13,131 nucleotides of DNA from Acidimicrobiales bacterium (GTDB lineage: Bacteria; Actinomycetota; Acidimicrobiia; Acidimicrobiales; RAAP-2). The translations under genes were made by a program, and so were the position numbers. The stretch covers positions 1 to 13,131 of the forward strand of contig JASHWO010000336.1 in assembly GCA_030044045.1 (NCBI GenBank). Direction: 5' to 3'. Of the stretch, positions 1 through 7,625 are shown in pieces; within the stretch, counting starts at the first letter, position 1; the number at the start of each line of letters is the position of its first letter. Below the pieces are notes generated by a model, which saw only the letters and a list, made by a program, of their open reading frames with translations, was not told the DNA's origin and ran no database searches.

Positions 1-849
1 GCCTCCCGGGCACAGGCGTGCCTGGCCAGGGACGCTGCCGGGTCCCCCTGACGGGCCCAACCCCGGCGGCAGCCGGTCCAGCGCCGCCCGCAGCACGTCC
101 ACCGCCTGGGGTCGGAGCTCGTCCAGCGGCCGGTTGCGGTGGACCCGCACCCCGAGGTCCACCTGGGCGATGGCGCCGGTGCCGAAGCGGGCGGCCACGT
201 CCACCAGCAGCCCCAGCTCTACGCCGTAGCCGCCGGCCAGCGCCAGCTTCTCCAGGGCCCAACGGGGGGCGGCGGTCTCGCCGGCCAGGGGCTGGCGCAC
301 CGCCGAGAGGTGCGGGAACAGCACCTCGAGCAGCGGGCGGGCCATCAGCTCGGTCACCCGCCCCCCGCCCGTGGGCTGGCCGTGCAGCGGTCGCTCGTAA
401 AAGCCCTTGACCAGGGCCACGTCGTCGGCGACCAGCAGCGGCCCCAGCAGGCCGGTCACGTACCCGGCCGTGGTGTTCTCCACGTCGGCGTCGAGGAACA
501 CCACCAAATCCCCGCTCGACGCCTCCAGGCCGGCTCGCATGGCCTGTCCCTTGCCGCCGCCGCTGCCGTCACCGCCGTGGCGCAGGGACAGCACCGCCGC
601 CCCGGCCGCCCGGGCCTCGGCCGCCGTGCCGTCGGTGGAGCCGTCGTCGACCACCAGCACCTCGTCGACCAGCCCCGACCCGCCGGCCGCAGCCAGGTGG
701 GGCCCGGTGACCGCCCGGACCACCGCCCCCACCGTGGACGCCTCGTCTCGGGCGGGGATGCAGACGGTCACCGTCCGGGACCCCTTGACGGCGAGCAGGC
801 GCTCGGGGGGGAACGCGGAGCGGTCGAAGGTCCGCACGCCGTCGGTCAT
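1..849 (-). CDS. gpgS: Glucosyl-3-phosphoglycerate synthase, 3' end outside window
   Basis: GT2-type glycosyltransferase that transfers glucose from an NDP-glucose to 3-phosphoglycerate, the first step toward glucosylglycerate and, in mycobacteria, methylglucose lipopolysaccharides. The reading frame runs from ATG at 849 off the left edge (283 residues visible; mycobacterial GpgS is about 324). Visible family marks are the nucleotide-binding start VCIPARDE (29-36), VVDDGSTDGT (67-76), the metal-binding DAD at 120-122 followed by VENTT, KGFYERP (148-154), GGGRVTELMARPLL (161-174) and the C-terminal GVRVHRNRPLDEL (233-245) with the expected His. The match to actinobacterial GpgS is strong through all these blocks. 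It diverges from the SAM-riboswitch gene. A 13-bp inverted repeat (848-860, ATGAT-CCG-ATCAT) covers its start codon; no strong ribosome site is visible. Everything past residue 283 is unseen. Confidence 0.9.
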   Translation of the reverse strand, partial: MTDGVRTFDRSAFPPERLLAVKGSRTVTVCIPARDEASTVGAVVRAVTGPHLAAAGGSGLVDEVLVVDDGSTDGTAAEARAAGAAVLSLRHGGDGSGGGKGQAMRAGLEASSGDLVVFLDADVENTTAGYVTGLLGPLLVADDVALVKGFYERPLHGQPTGGGRVTELMARPLLEVLFPHLSAVRQPLAGETAAPRWALEKLALAGGYGVELGLLVDVAARFGTGAIAQVDLGVRVHRNRPLDELRPQAVDVLRAALDRLPPGLGPSGGPGSVPGQARLCPGG

Positions 850-867
850 GATCCGATCATTCCAACA

Positions 868-896
868 TTGACGCCGCCGCCGCCATCGGCCACCAT
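868..896 (+). promoter_or_regulatory. Possible sigma-A promoter of the riboswitch operon
   Basis: TTGACG at 868-873 resembles a -35 box. CACCAT at 891-896, after a 17-base spacer, could be a weak -10. Transcription would then start near 903, exactly where the aptamer's 5' strand begins. The -10 match is poor, so this rests mainly on position. Confidence 0.35.
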
Positions 897-902
897 GGTG
901 AC

Positions 903-1029
903 CATCATCCAGAGCGGCTGAGGGACGGGCCCTGTGACGCCGCGGCAACCAGTGGACCTCCGGGCGCGCCGCATCGAGCGGGCCGGCCGGGCAGTGCACC
1001 AGGTGCCAATGCCCGACCGATGAGGAGGA
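903..1029 (+). ncRNA. SAM riboswitch (SAM-I/S-box type, P4 apparently absent)
   Basis: The S-box core is readable. P1 is TCATC (905-909) with GATGA (1019-1023), followed by AGAG (911-914). P2a is CGGC (915-918) with GCCG (939-942). P2b is GGG (922-924) with CCC (930-932), flanked by kink-turn-like TGA/TGAC. P3 is GGCAACC (944-950) with GGTGCC (1002-1007), carrying a long GC-rich apical part. The P2 loop CGGG (926-929) can pair with CCCG (1012-1015) as the pseudoknot. After GGTGCCAAT only GCCCGACC separates P3 from P1, so the usual P4 hairpin is missing. P1 overlaps the first bases of the Shine-Dalgarno GAGGAGGA (1022-1029). SAM binding should therefore hide the ribosome site of the next gene, with no room for a separate expression platform. 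The subtype (SAM-I versus the SAM-I/IV variant) is unresolved. Confidence 0.88.
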
Positions 1030-1034
1030 CCGCC

Positions 1035-2285
1035 ATGGACCAGGTGACCGGGCTGCGCTGCCGTGAGTGCGGCCGCCAGTTCCCCGTCGAGGCGCTGCAT
1101 GTTTGCGACTTCTGCTTCGGGCCGCTGGAGGTGGCCTACGACTACGAGCGGATCGCCGCCACGGTGAGCCGGGAGCGGATCGCCGCCGGGCCCCGCTCCA
1201 TCTGGCGCTACCGGGACCTCCTGCCGGTGGCCGACGAGGCCCCGGTGGAGCTCGGCGCCGGCTTCACCCCGCTGGTCCGGGCCGACCGGCTCGCCGCCGA
1301 GCTGGGCCTGGGCGAGCTGTGGATCAAGGACGACACGGCCAACCCCACCGGCTCGTTCAAGGACCGGGTGGTGTCGGTGGCCCTCACCAAGGCCCGGCAG
1401 CTCGGGTTCAAGGTGGCCGCCTGCGCCTCCACCGGGAACCTGGCCAACTCGGTGGCCGCCCACGCCGCCCGGGCCGGCATGGCCTCGGTGGTGCTCATCC
1501 CCCACGACCTGGAGGCGGCGAAGGTCACCATGACCGCCGTCTACGGCGGGACGGTGGTGGCGGTCGAGGGCACTTACGACGACGTGAACCGGCTCTGCGC
1601 CGAGCTCACCAGCGAGCACCCGAGCTGGGCCTTCGTCAACGTCAACGTCCGCACCTACTACGCCGAGGGCTCCAAGACCCTGGCCTTCGAGGTGGCCGAG
1701 CAGCTCGGTTGGGAGGCGCCGGACCACGTGGTGGTGCCGGTGGCCTCGGGCAGCCAGCTCACCAAGGTGGCCAAGGGCTTCGCCGAGCTGGGCGCGGTGG
1801 GCCTGCTGGACGAGGTGCCGCCGGTCCGCATCTCCGGCGCCCAGGCCGCCGGCTGCTCGCCGGTGGCCACCGCCTTCGCCGAGGGCGCCGACGCCGTCCG
1901 GCCGGTCAAGCCGTCCACCATCGCCAAGTCGTTGGCCATCGGCAACCCGGCCGACGGGTGGTACGCGCTGCAGGCCGTCCGCCAATCGGGGGGGACGTGC
2001 GCGGCGGTGACCGACGAGGAGATCGTCGAGGGCATCCGGCTGCTGGCCCGGACGGAGGGCATCTTCGCCGAGACCGCCGGCGGGGTGACCATCGCCACCC
2101 TGGCCAAGCTGGCCGCCGCCGGGACCGTCCGCCGGGACGAGCGGGTGGTGGCCCTGGTCACCGGCCACGGCCTCAAGACGGTGGAGGCGCTGACCGCCAC
2201 CGTGGGACCGACGGTCACCATCGCGCCCACCCTCGACGCCTTCGACGCCGCCGTGCGGGTGGAGGACCAGGGAGGTGCGGCGTGA
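1035..2285 (+). CDS. metM: Threonine-synthase-family PLP enzyme; probable MetM (homocysteine-forming)
   Basis: A 416-residue fold-type II PLP enzyme that automatic annotation would call threonine synthase (thrC). Both thrC and MetM use O-phospho-L-homoserine. The PLP lysine is K109 in NPTGSFKDR (103-111). STGNLANS is the family's Gly/Asn-rich loop, and VPVASGSQLTK replaces the GNGGN-type phosphate loop I would expect in classical ThrC. The N-terminus has C9xxC12 and C24xxC27, a zinc-ribbon-like pair. ATG 1035 is preferred over in-frame ATG 1020 because GAGGAGGA (1022-1029) sits 5 bases before it and the upstream ATG lies inside riboswitch stem P1. The SAM riboswitch in front and the sulfur carrier 37 bases behind argue for homocysteine synthesis (MetM). 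As I recall, MetM of Streptomyces converts O-phosphohomoserine to homocysteine using a thiocarboxylated carrier. The family is certain; the MetM role is inferred from context. Confidence 0.85.
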   Translation: MDQVTGLRCRECGRQFPVEALHVCDFCFGPLEVAYDYERIAATVSRERIAAGPRSIWRYRDLLPVADEAPVELGAGFTPLVRADRLAAELGLGELWIKDDTANPTGSFKDRVVSVALTKARQLGFKVAACASTGNLANSVAAHAARAGMASVVLIPHDLEAAKVTMTAVYGGTVVAVEGTYDDVNRLCAELTSEHPSWAFVNVNVRTYYAEGSKTLAFEVAEQLGWEAPDHVVVPVASGSQLTKVAKGFAELGAVGLLDEVPPVRISGAQAAGCSPVATAFAEGADAVRPVKPSTIAKSLAIGNPADGWYALQAVRQSGGTCAAVTDEEIVEGIRLLARTEGIFAETAGGVTIATLAKLAAAGTVRRDERVVALVTGHGLKTVEALTATVGPTVTIAPTLDAFDAAVRVEDQGGAA

Positions 2286-2322
2286 CCCGCACCCCGCGTG
2301 CCATGAGAGAGGAGCCATCCCG

Positions 2323-2598
2323 ATGAGCGTGTCCGTCCGCATCCCCACCCAGCTCCGCACCCTGACCGGCGGAGCCGGCGAGGTGCCGGCCGAGGGGGCC
2401 ACCGTCGGCGACGTGCTGAAGTCGCTCGACGCCGCCTACGCTGGCCTGGGGGAGCGCCTGTTCGACGAGGCCGGGGAGCTCCGCCGGTTCGTCAACGTGT
2501 TCCTGGCCGACGAGGACGTGCGGTTCCTCCAGGGGCTGGCCACGCCGGTGGCCGACGGCCAGACCGTCTCCATCGTCCCCGCCGTGGCCGGGGGTTGA
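2323..2598 (+). CDS. metO: ThiS/MoaD-family sulfur carrier, probable MetO
   Basis: A 91-residue beta-grasp protein of the ThiS/MoaD family. It starts MSVSVRIPTQLRTLTGG, has the mid-region GELRRFVNVFLADEDVRFL typical of MoaD-like carriers, then DGQTVSIVPAVAGG. It ends exactly in Gly-Gly, the residue pair that is adenylated and turned into a thiocarboxylate, so no C-terminal trimming is needed. ATG 2323 is chosen because GAGAGGAG (2307-2314) lies 8 bases upstream; the longer in-frame start adds unrelated residues. It lies 37 bases after the PLP enzyme, presumably on the same SAM-controlled transcript, and is the likely sulfide donor for it. No activating E1 (MoeB/ThiF-like) and no JAMM protease is in view. 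Alternatives are a CysO-like carrier for cysteine synthesis or a molybdopterin-synthase small subunit, but the neighbours and riboswitch favour methionine. Confidence 0.87.
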   Translation: MSVSVRIPTQLRTLTGGAGEVPAEGATVGDVLKSLDAAYAGLGERLFDEAGELRRFVNVFLADEDVRFLQGLATPVADGQTVSIVPAVAGG

Positions 2599-2608
2599 GC
2601 CACGGCCG

Positions 2609-2673
2609 GCGTGGGGCAGGGGCCCCACGCAGCGGAGGAGCCCGGGGTTGGGGCCCCGGGCGGGCGCCTCCTC
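2609..2673 (+). terminator. Tandem GC-rich hairpins after metO
   Basis: The first hairpin is a perfect 9-bp stem, GCGTGGGGC (2609-2617) with GCCCCACGC (2622-2630), loop AGGG. The second pairs CCCGGGG (2641-2647) with CCCCGGG (2654-2660), extended by GAGGAG (2635-2640) with CTCCTC (2668-2673) across a one-sided bulge. There is no T-run, as is common in high-GC actinobacteria. It should separate the riboswitch operon from groEL. Confidence 0.6.
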
Positions 2674-2703
2674 TTGCACACCGGGCCCAGGCGTGGTTTG
2701 CTG

Positions 2704-2730
2704 TTGGCACTCGATGAACGAGAGTGCTAA
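2704..2730 (+). promoter_or_regulatory. CIRCE operator (HrcA binding site)
   Basis: TTGGCACTC-N9-GAGTGCTAA matches the CIRCE consensus (TTAGCACTC-N9-GAGTGCTAA) with one change in the left arm. It ends one base before the groEL Shine-Dalgarno GGAGGT (2732-2737), so HrcA should repress groEL outside heat stress. In the mRNA the same repeat could form a hairpin beside the ribosome site. A TTGCAC at 2674-2679 might be the -35 box, but I see no good -10. Confidence 0.95.
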
Positions 2731-4365
<1,635 letters not shown>

Positions 4366-4422
4366 TCGACCGGCAGTACAGGGGACTTCTCGTCCCTCCC
4401 CGGGTCGAGCAGGTCGAGTACC

Positions 4423-4452
4423 GACGAGGGGCGCCTCCGGGCGCCCCTCGTC
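4423..4452 (+). terminator. groEL terminator hairpin
   Basis: A perfect 13-bp stem pairs 4423-4435 (GACGAGGGGCGCC) with 4440-4452, closed by the tetraloop TCCG, 57 bases after the groEL stop. No T-run follows. The rest of 4366-4523 holds no gene that I can see. Confidence 0.75.
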
Positions 4453-4523
4453 CGCGCCTGCGGGCCCGTCGCCGCAGGGAACCGGGCTGCCGACCCAGCA
4501 TTCCGGACCGCCCGTGACTTGTC

Positions 4524-5066
4524 GTGGTGATGGTCACCGTGCCACCCGAGCAGGCTGAGGTGCGTACCGCCCCGGAACCCGATGGGGTGAGGTTCGCCGA
4601 CTGGTACGAGGCCGCGCACCCCCGCCTGCTAGCCACCCTGGTGCTGGTCACCGGCGACGTGGATCTGGCCGGCGAGGGCGTCGACGAAGCGTGCGCCAGG
4701 GCGCTGGAGCGGTGGTCCCGGGTGGGGGCCATGGCCTCGCCCACCGGGTGGGTCTACCGGGTGGCGCTGAACCACGTGCGGCGGGTGGCCCGCCGCCGTC
4801 AGCTCGAACGCCGGCTGCTGCTCCGGTCGCGCCCCCGGGAGGAGGTGCCGGCGCCGGCGGCCGAGATCTGGCAGGTGGTGGCCGGCCTCCCGCCGCGCCA
4901 GCGCGAGGTGGTGGTCCTGCGCCACGTGGGGGACCTGCCCGAAGCGGAGATCGGCCGGATCCTGGGCATCTCCCGGGGGACGGTCTCCAGCACCTTGGCC
5001 GACGCCCACCGGCAGCTCGGGCGTCTGCTCGACAGCACAACAGAGGAGGGACACGACGATGAGTGA
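4524..5066 (+). CDS. ECF-type RNA polymerase sigma factor (SigE-like family)
   Basis: A 180-residue group 4 sigma factor with only regions 2 and 4. Region 2 spans about 26-91 (FADWYEAAHPRLLATLVLVTGD, and SPTGWVYRVALNHVRR at 72-87). Region 4 spans about 114-168 (LPPRQREVVVLRHVGDLPEAEIGRILGI, with helix-turn-helix GTVSSTLADAHRQL). The start is uncertain among GTG 4524, GTG 4527 and ATG 4530; none has a clear ribosome site. The gene overlaps the next by 8 bases, and that gene's Shine-Dalgarno GAGGAGGG (5043-5050) lies inside this one, so the two are translationally coupled. In such pairs the second gene is usually the anti-sigma factor, yet here it encodes a membrane protein with a thioredoxin-like CPFC site. 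The target promoters are unknown. Confidence 0.92.
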   Translation: MVMVTVPPEQAEVRTAPEPDGVRFADWYEAAHPRLLATLVLVTGDVDLAGEGVDEACARALERWSRVGAMASPTGWVYRVALNHVRRVARRRQLERRLLLRSRPREEVPAPAAEIWQVVAGLPPRQREVVVLRHVGDLPEAEIGRILGISRGTVSSTLADAHRQLGRLLDSTTEEGHDDE

Positions 5067-5991
5067 GCTCGATCGGATGGCGGCGGTGGTGGTGACAGCA
5101 CCGTTGCGGGCACCGTCGCCGGTGGCCGTCCTCCACCGGCGGAACCGGCGCCGGCGGTGGCGGCGGGTGGCGACGGGCGCCGTGGCCATGGCGCTGGTGG
5201 CGGCGGCGGTGACGGTGACGCTGCAGGGTCCGACCGGGCCGACCGACCGGTCGCCGAGAGCAGGCGGCTCCCACCTGGCGTCGTACATCCGCACCGGGGT
5301 GTCCGTGCCCCAGTCGGTGCTCGACGCGGTGGGGCTGCCCTCGGAGGTGAACGCGCCGATGGCGGAGGCTGGCCCACCGCTGACCGCGACAGGCAGGGTG
5401 GTGGTGGCCTACGTCGGGGGCGACTACTGCCCGTTCTGCGCCGTGGCCCGCTGGTCGCTGCTGGTGGCGCTGTCGCGCTTCGGCACGTTCGACGACCTCG
5501 GGCAGGTGGTGTCCTCTGCGTCGACCGACGTCTACCCCGGCCTCCAGAGCTGGAGCTTCCACGGGTCGGTGTACTCGAGCACATCGGTCGCCTTCGAGCC
5601 GGCCGAGGAGTACTCGGGGACACGGACCCCCACAGGGGACGGCTACGAGCCGCTGGATGCCCTGAACCCGACGCAGCAGCAGGCCATGCAGGCCTACGAC
5701 GGCTCCAAGTCGATACCCTTCGTCGACGTCGGCAACCGGTACGTCCAGCTGGGCGCGGCCGCCGACCCCTCGGTGCTGGAAGGGCTCTCCCTCGACCAGG
5801 TGGCGGCCGACCTCGGCGACCCCTCGAGCCCGGTGGCCCAGGCCATCGACGGGTCGGCGAACTACCTGATCGCCGCCGTTTGCGCCGCCACCGGCGGGGC
5901 CGGCGGGGCCGCCGCCTGCTCGTCGCCGGTGGTGTCCCAGGCCCAGGCGGCCATGGACAGCACTGGCGGGGGGTCGCCGCAGAGTCCGTAA
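5059..5991 (+). CDS. Membrane-anchored DUF929 protein with thioredoxin-like CPFC motif
   Basis: A 310-residue protein. A basic cytoplasmic segment of about 36 residues (HRRNRRRRWRR at 26-36) is followed by one membrane helix (about 38-56), placing the rest outside the cell. The external part matches DUF929: VVVAYVGGDYCPFCAVARWSLLVALSRFGTF carries C124-P-F-C127, then SSASTDVYPGLQSWSFHGS. SIPFVDVGNRY near P220 resembles a thioredoxin cis-proline loop. Two more cysteines, C275 and C287, could form a structural or exchangeable disulfide. DUF929 has no established function; the CxxC and fold-like features suggest a thiol redox protein. It is co-translated with the sigma factor and ends 9 bases before hemQ. 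It could be a redox-sensing regulator of the sigma factor or an effector of its regulon; the short N-terminal tail shows no recognisable anti-sigma domain. Confidence 0.85.
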   Translation: MSELDRMAAVVVTAPLRAPSPVAVLHRRNRRRRWRRVATGAVAMALVAAAVTVTLQGPTGPTDRSPRAGGSHLASYIRTGVSVPQSVLDAVGLPSEVNAPMAEAGPPLTATGRVVVAYVGGDYCPFCAVARWSLLVALSRFGTFDDLGQVVSSASTDVYPGLQSWSFHGSVYSSTSVAFEPAEEYSGTRTPTGDGYEPLDALNPTQQQAMQAYDGSKSIPFVDVGNRYVQLGAAADPSVLEGLSLDQVAADLGDPSSPVAQAIDGSANYLIAAVCAATGGAGGAAACSSPVVSQAQAAMDSTGGGSPQSP

Positions 5992-6000
5992 GCTTGGCCA

Positions 6001-6714
6001 ATGGCCAGCGACCAGCACGGGGTGCCGCAGCAGGGAGCGCCGGCGGCCGGCGAGGGGTGGGGGGTGCTCCACCTCTTCTGCCGGGCCGAGGGCGAGGTCG
6101 ACCGGGCGGCCGTGCTGGCGGCCGAGAAGTCGGCGGTGGCCGAGGGCCACCAGGTGGTGGCGGCGGCCATGCTCGGCCACCGGGGGGACGTGGGCCTGAT
6201 GGCGCTGGGGCCCGACCCGTGGCGGCTGCGGGAGCTCCAGACCGCGGTGCAGCGGGCCGGCCTCCGCCCGGTGGCTTCGTACGTGTCGATGACCGAGCTG
6301 TCGGAGTACGCCGCCGGGCTGCCGGACGAGATGAAGCGGGCACGGCTGTACCCGCAGCTCCCGCCGGAGGGCAAGCCGGCGTACTGCTTCTACCCCATGT
6401 CGAAGCGCCGGGAGGCCGGCGATAACTGGTACGCCCTCGACTTCGACGAGCGTAAGCGGCTGATGCTGGGCCACGGCGCCGTCGGCCGCACCTTCCACGG
6501 CCGGATCCTCCAGCTCATCACCGGCTCGACCGGGCTCGACGACTGGGAGTGGGGGGTGACGCTCTTCGGCGCCCGGCCGGCCGACCTGAAGGAGTGCGTC
6601 TACACCATGCGCTTCGACGAGGCTTCGGCCCGCTACGCCGAGTTCGGTCCCTTCTCCTTCGGGATGGTGGCGCCGCTGGCCGACGTGCTCGACCGCGTCT
6701 GGTGCGGTCGGTGA
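6001..6714 (+). CDS. chdC: Coproheme decarboxylase (HemQ/ChdC)
   Basis: A 237-residue chlorite-dismutase-family protein that converts Fe-coproporphyrin III (coproheme) to heme b with peroxide, the last step of the coproporphyrin-dependent pathway of actinobacteria and firmicutes. Diagnostic blocks are YCFYPMSKRRE (128-138) with the probable catalytic Tyr Y131, NWYALDFDERKRLMLGHGAVGR (142-163) with the axial His H158, GSTGLDDWEWGVTLF (175-189), and KECVYTMRFDEASARYAEFGPF to the end. The Tyr-to-His spacing (27) equals that of firmicute ChdC (Y145/H172, from memory). ATG 6001 lies 9 bases after the DUF929 stop with no clear ribosome site, suggesting coupling. The stop overlaps the larE GTG by 4 bases. 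The other heme genes are not in the window. Confidence 0.95.
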   Translation: MASDQHGVPQQGAPAAGEGWGVLHLFCRAEGEVDRAAVLAAEKSAVAEGHQVVAAAMLGHRGDVGLMALGPDPWRLRELQTAVQRAGLRPVASYVSMTELSEYAAGLPDEMKRARLYPQLPPEGKPAYCFYPMSKRREAGDNWYALDFDERKRLMLGHGAVGRTFHGRILQLITGSTGLDDWEWGVTLFGARPADLKECVYTMRFDEASARYAEFGPFSFGMVAPLADVLDRVWCGR

Positions 6715-6770
6715 CCGTGGCCGTGCCCGACGTGGGGGCCGTGACCGTGGCCGTGCCCGACGTGGGGGTT
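6711..6770 (+). repeat. 30-bp tandem duplication at the larE start
   Basis: Two adjacent 30-base units (6711-6740 and 6741-6770) are identical over their first 28 bases and differ only in the last two (CC against TT). Each begins GTGACCGTGGCC and encodes VTVAVPDVG plus Ala or Val. Because each unit opens with GTG, the duplication also doubles the candidate start codon of larE. Confidence 0.95.
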
Positions 6771-7625
6771 GGGCCCGGTACCGGGGCCGGGACGCTGGAG
6801 GCCCTGCGGACCGAGCTCCGCCGGCTGGGGCGGGTGGTGGTGGCCTTCAGCGGTGGGGCCGACTCGGCCTTCCTGGCCCGGGTGGCCCACGACACCCTGG
6901 GTGCCGGCCGGGTGCTCTGCGCCACCGCCGTCTCGCCCTCGCTGGCGCCCGAAGAGGAGGCCGACTGCCAGGCCCTGGCCGCCGAGTGGGGGATGCGCTG
7001 GGTTGGCGTGCCCACCGACGAGATGGAGGACCCGGCGTACGTGGCCAACGGGGCCGACCGTTGCGCCCGGTGCAAGACGGCGCTGATGACCGCCCTGGAG
7101 CCGCTGGCCCGCCGGGAGGCGGCCACCGTGGTGCTCGGGGTCAACCTGGACGACCTGGGCGACCACCGCCCGGGCCAGGCGGCGGCGGCGGCGGGCGGGG
7201 CCCGCTTCCCGCTGGTGGCCGCCGGGTTCACCAAGGCCCGAGTCAGGGACTGCTCCCGCCGGCTGGGCCTGCGGACCTGGGACAAGCCGGCCGCGGCCTG
7301 CCTGGCCTCCCGCATCCCCTACGGCACCCCGGTGACCCTGGGCCGGCTTCGGTCGGTGGCCGCTGCCGAGTCGGCCCTGCGGGCTCTGGGCTTCCCCGAG
7401 CTGCGGGTGCGCCACCACGGCCAGGTGGCCCGGCTGGAGGTCCCCGAGGGCGAGCTGGGCGCGGTGCTGGCCCGGCGGGACGAGGTGGTGCCGGCCGTGC
7501 AGGGCGCCGGCTACGCCTTCGTGGCCCTGGACCTGGAGGGGTTCCGGAGCGGCAGCCTGAACCGGGTGCTGCCTGGCCGGCCGGCCGCCCAGCCGCAACC
7601 GGCGGCGACCGGGGGTGCCCGGTGA
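6711..7625 (+). CDS. larE: ATP-dependent sulfur transferase LarE
   Basis: PP-loop enzyme that activates with ATP and delivers sulfur during synthesis of the nickel-pincer nucleotide cofactor of lactate racemase and LarA-like enzymes. With GTG 6711 it has 304 residues. The PP-loop is FSGGADSAFL (46-55), NLDDLGDHRPG follows at 145-155, and DKPAAACLASRIPYGTPVT (191-209) carries C197, the sulfur-donor cysteine. The C-terminus has GFRSGSLNRVL. C118 and C121 (DRCARCK) give a CxxC plus C197 set, as I recall from the [4Fe-4S] LarE of Thermotoga maritima, where sulfur transfer need not be sacrificial. GTG 6711 overlaps the hemQ stop by 4 bases. GTG 6741 is an equal alternative because of the duplicated start region. 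It overlaps the NIL gene by 4 bases. No larA, larB or larC is in view, so the acceptor is unknown. Confidence 0.92.
   Translation: MTVAVPDVGAVTVAVPDVGVGPGTGAGTLEALRTELRRLGRVVVAFSGGADSAFLARVAHDTLGAGRVLCATAVSPSLAPEEEADCQALAAEWGMRWVGVPTDEMEDPAYVANGADRCARCKTALMTALEPLARREAATVVLGVNLDDLGDHRPGQAAAAAGGARFPLVAAGFTKARVRDCSRRLGLRTWDKPAAACLASRIPYGTPVTLGRLRSVAAAESALRALGFPELRVRHHGQVARLEVPEGELGAVLARRDEVVPAVQGAGYAFVALDLEGFRSGSLNRVLPGRPAAQPQPAATGGAR

Noticed and set aside
139..921. Plus-strand open frame across the gpgS region
   Set aside because: The opposite strand encodes clear GpgS motifs throughout; the plus frame has none.
1020..1034. Upstream in-frame ATG 1020 as start of the ThrC-family gene
   Set aside because: It lies inside riboswitch stem P1 and the strong Shine-Dalgarno comes after it; ATG 1035 fits better.
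846..2402. Long minus-strand open frame (518 codons) opposite the ThrC-family gene
   Set aside because: Low-complexity Gly/His/Arg-rich translation with no domain; it is the mirror of the real gene in very GC-rich DNA.
4478..4483. GGAACC as an ECF-type -35 box for autoregulation of the sigma gene
   Set aside because: No convincing -10 partner at 16-17 bases, and such hexamers are frequent in this composition.
4648..6498. Long minus-strand open frame (616 codons) opposite the sigma factor, DUF929 and hemQ
   Set aside because: It spans several well-supported genes and reads as Arg/Pro/His-rich nonsense; antisense shadow.
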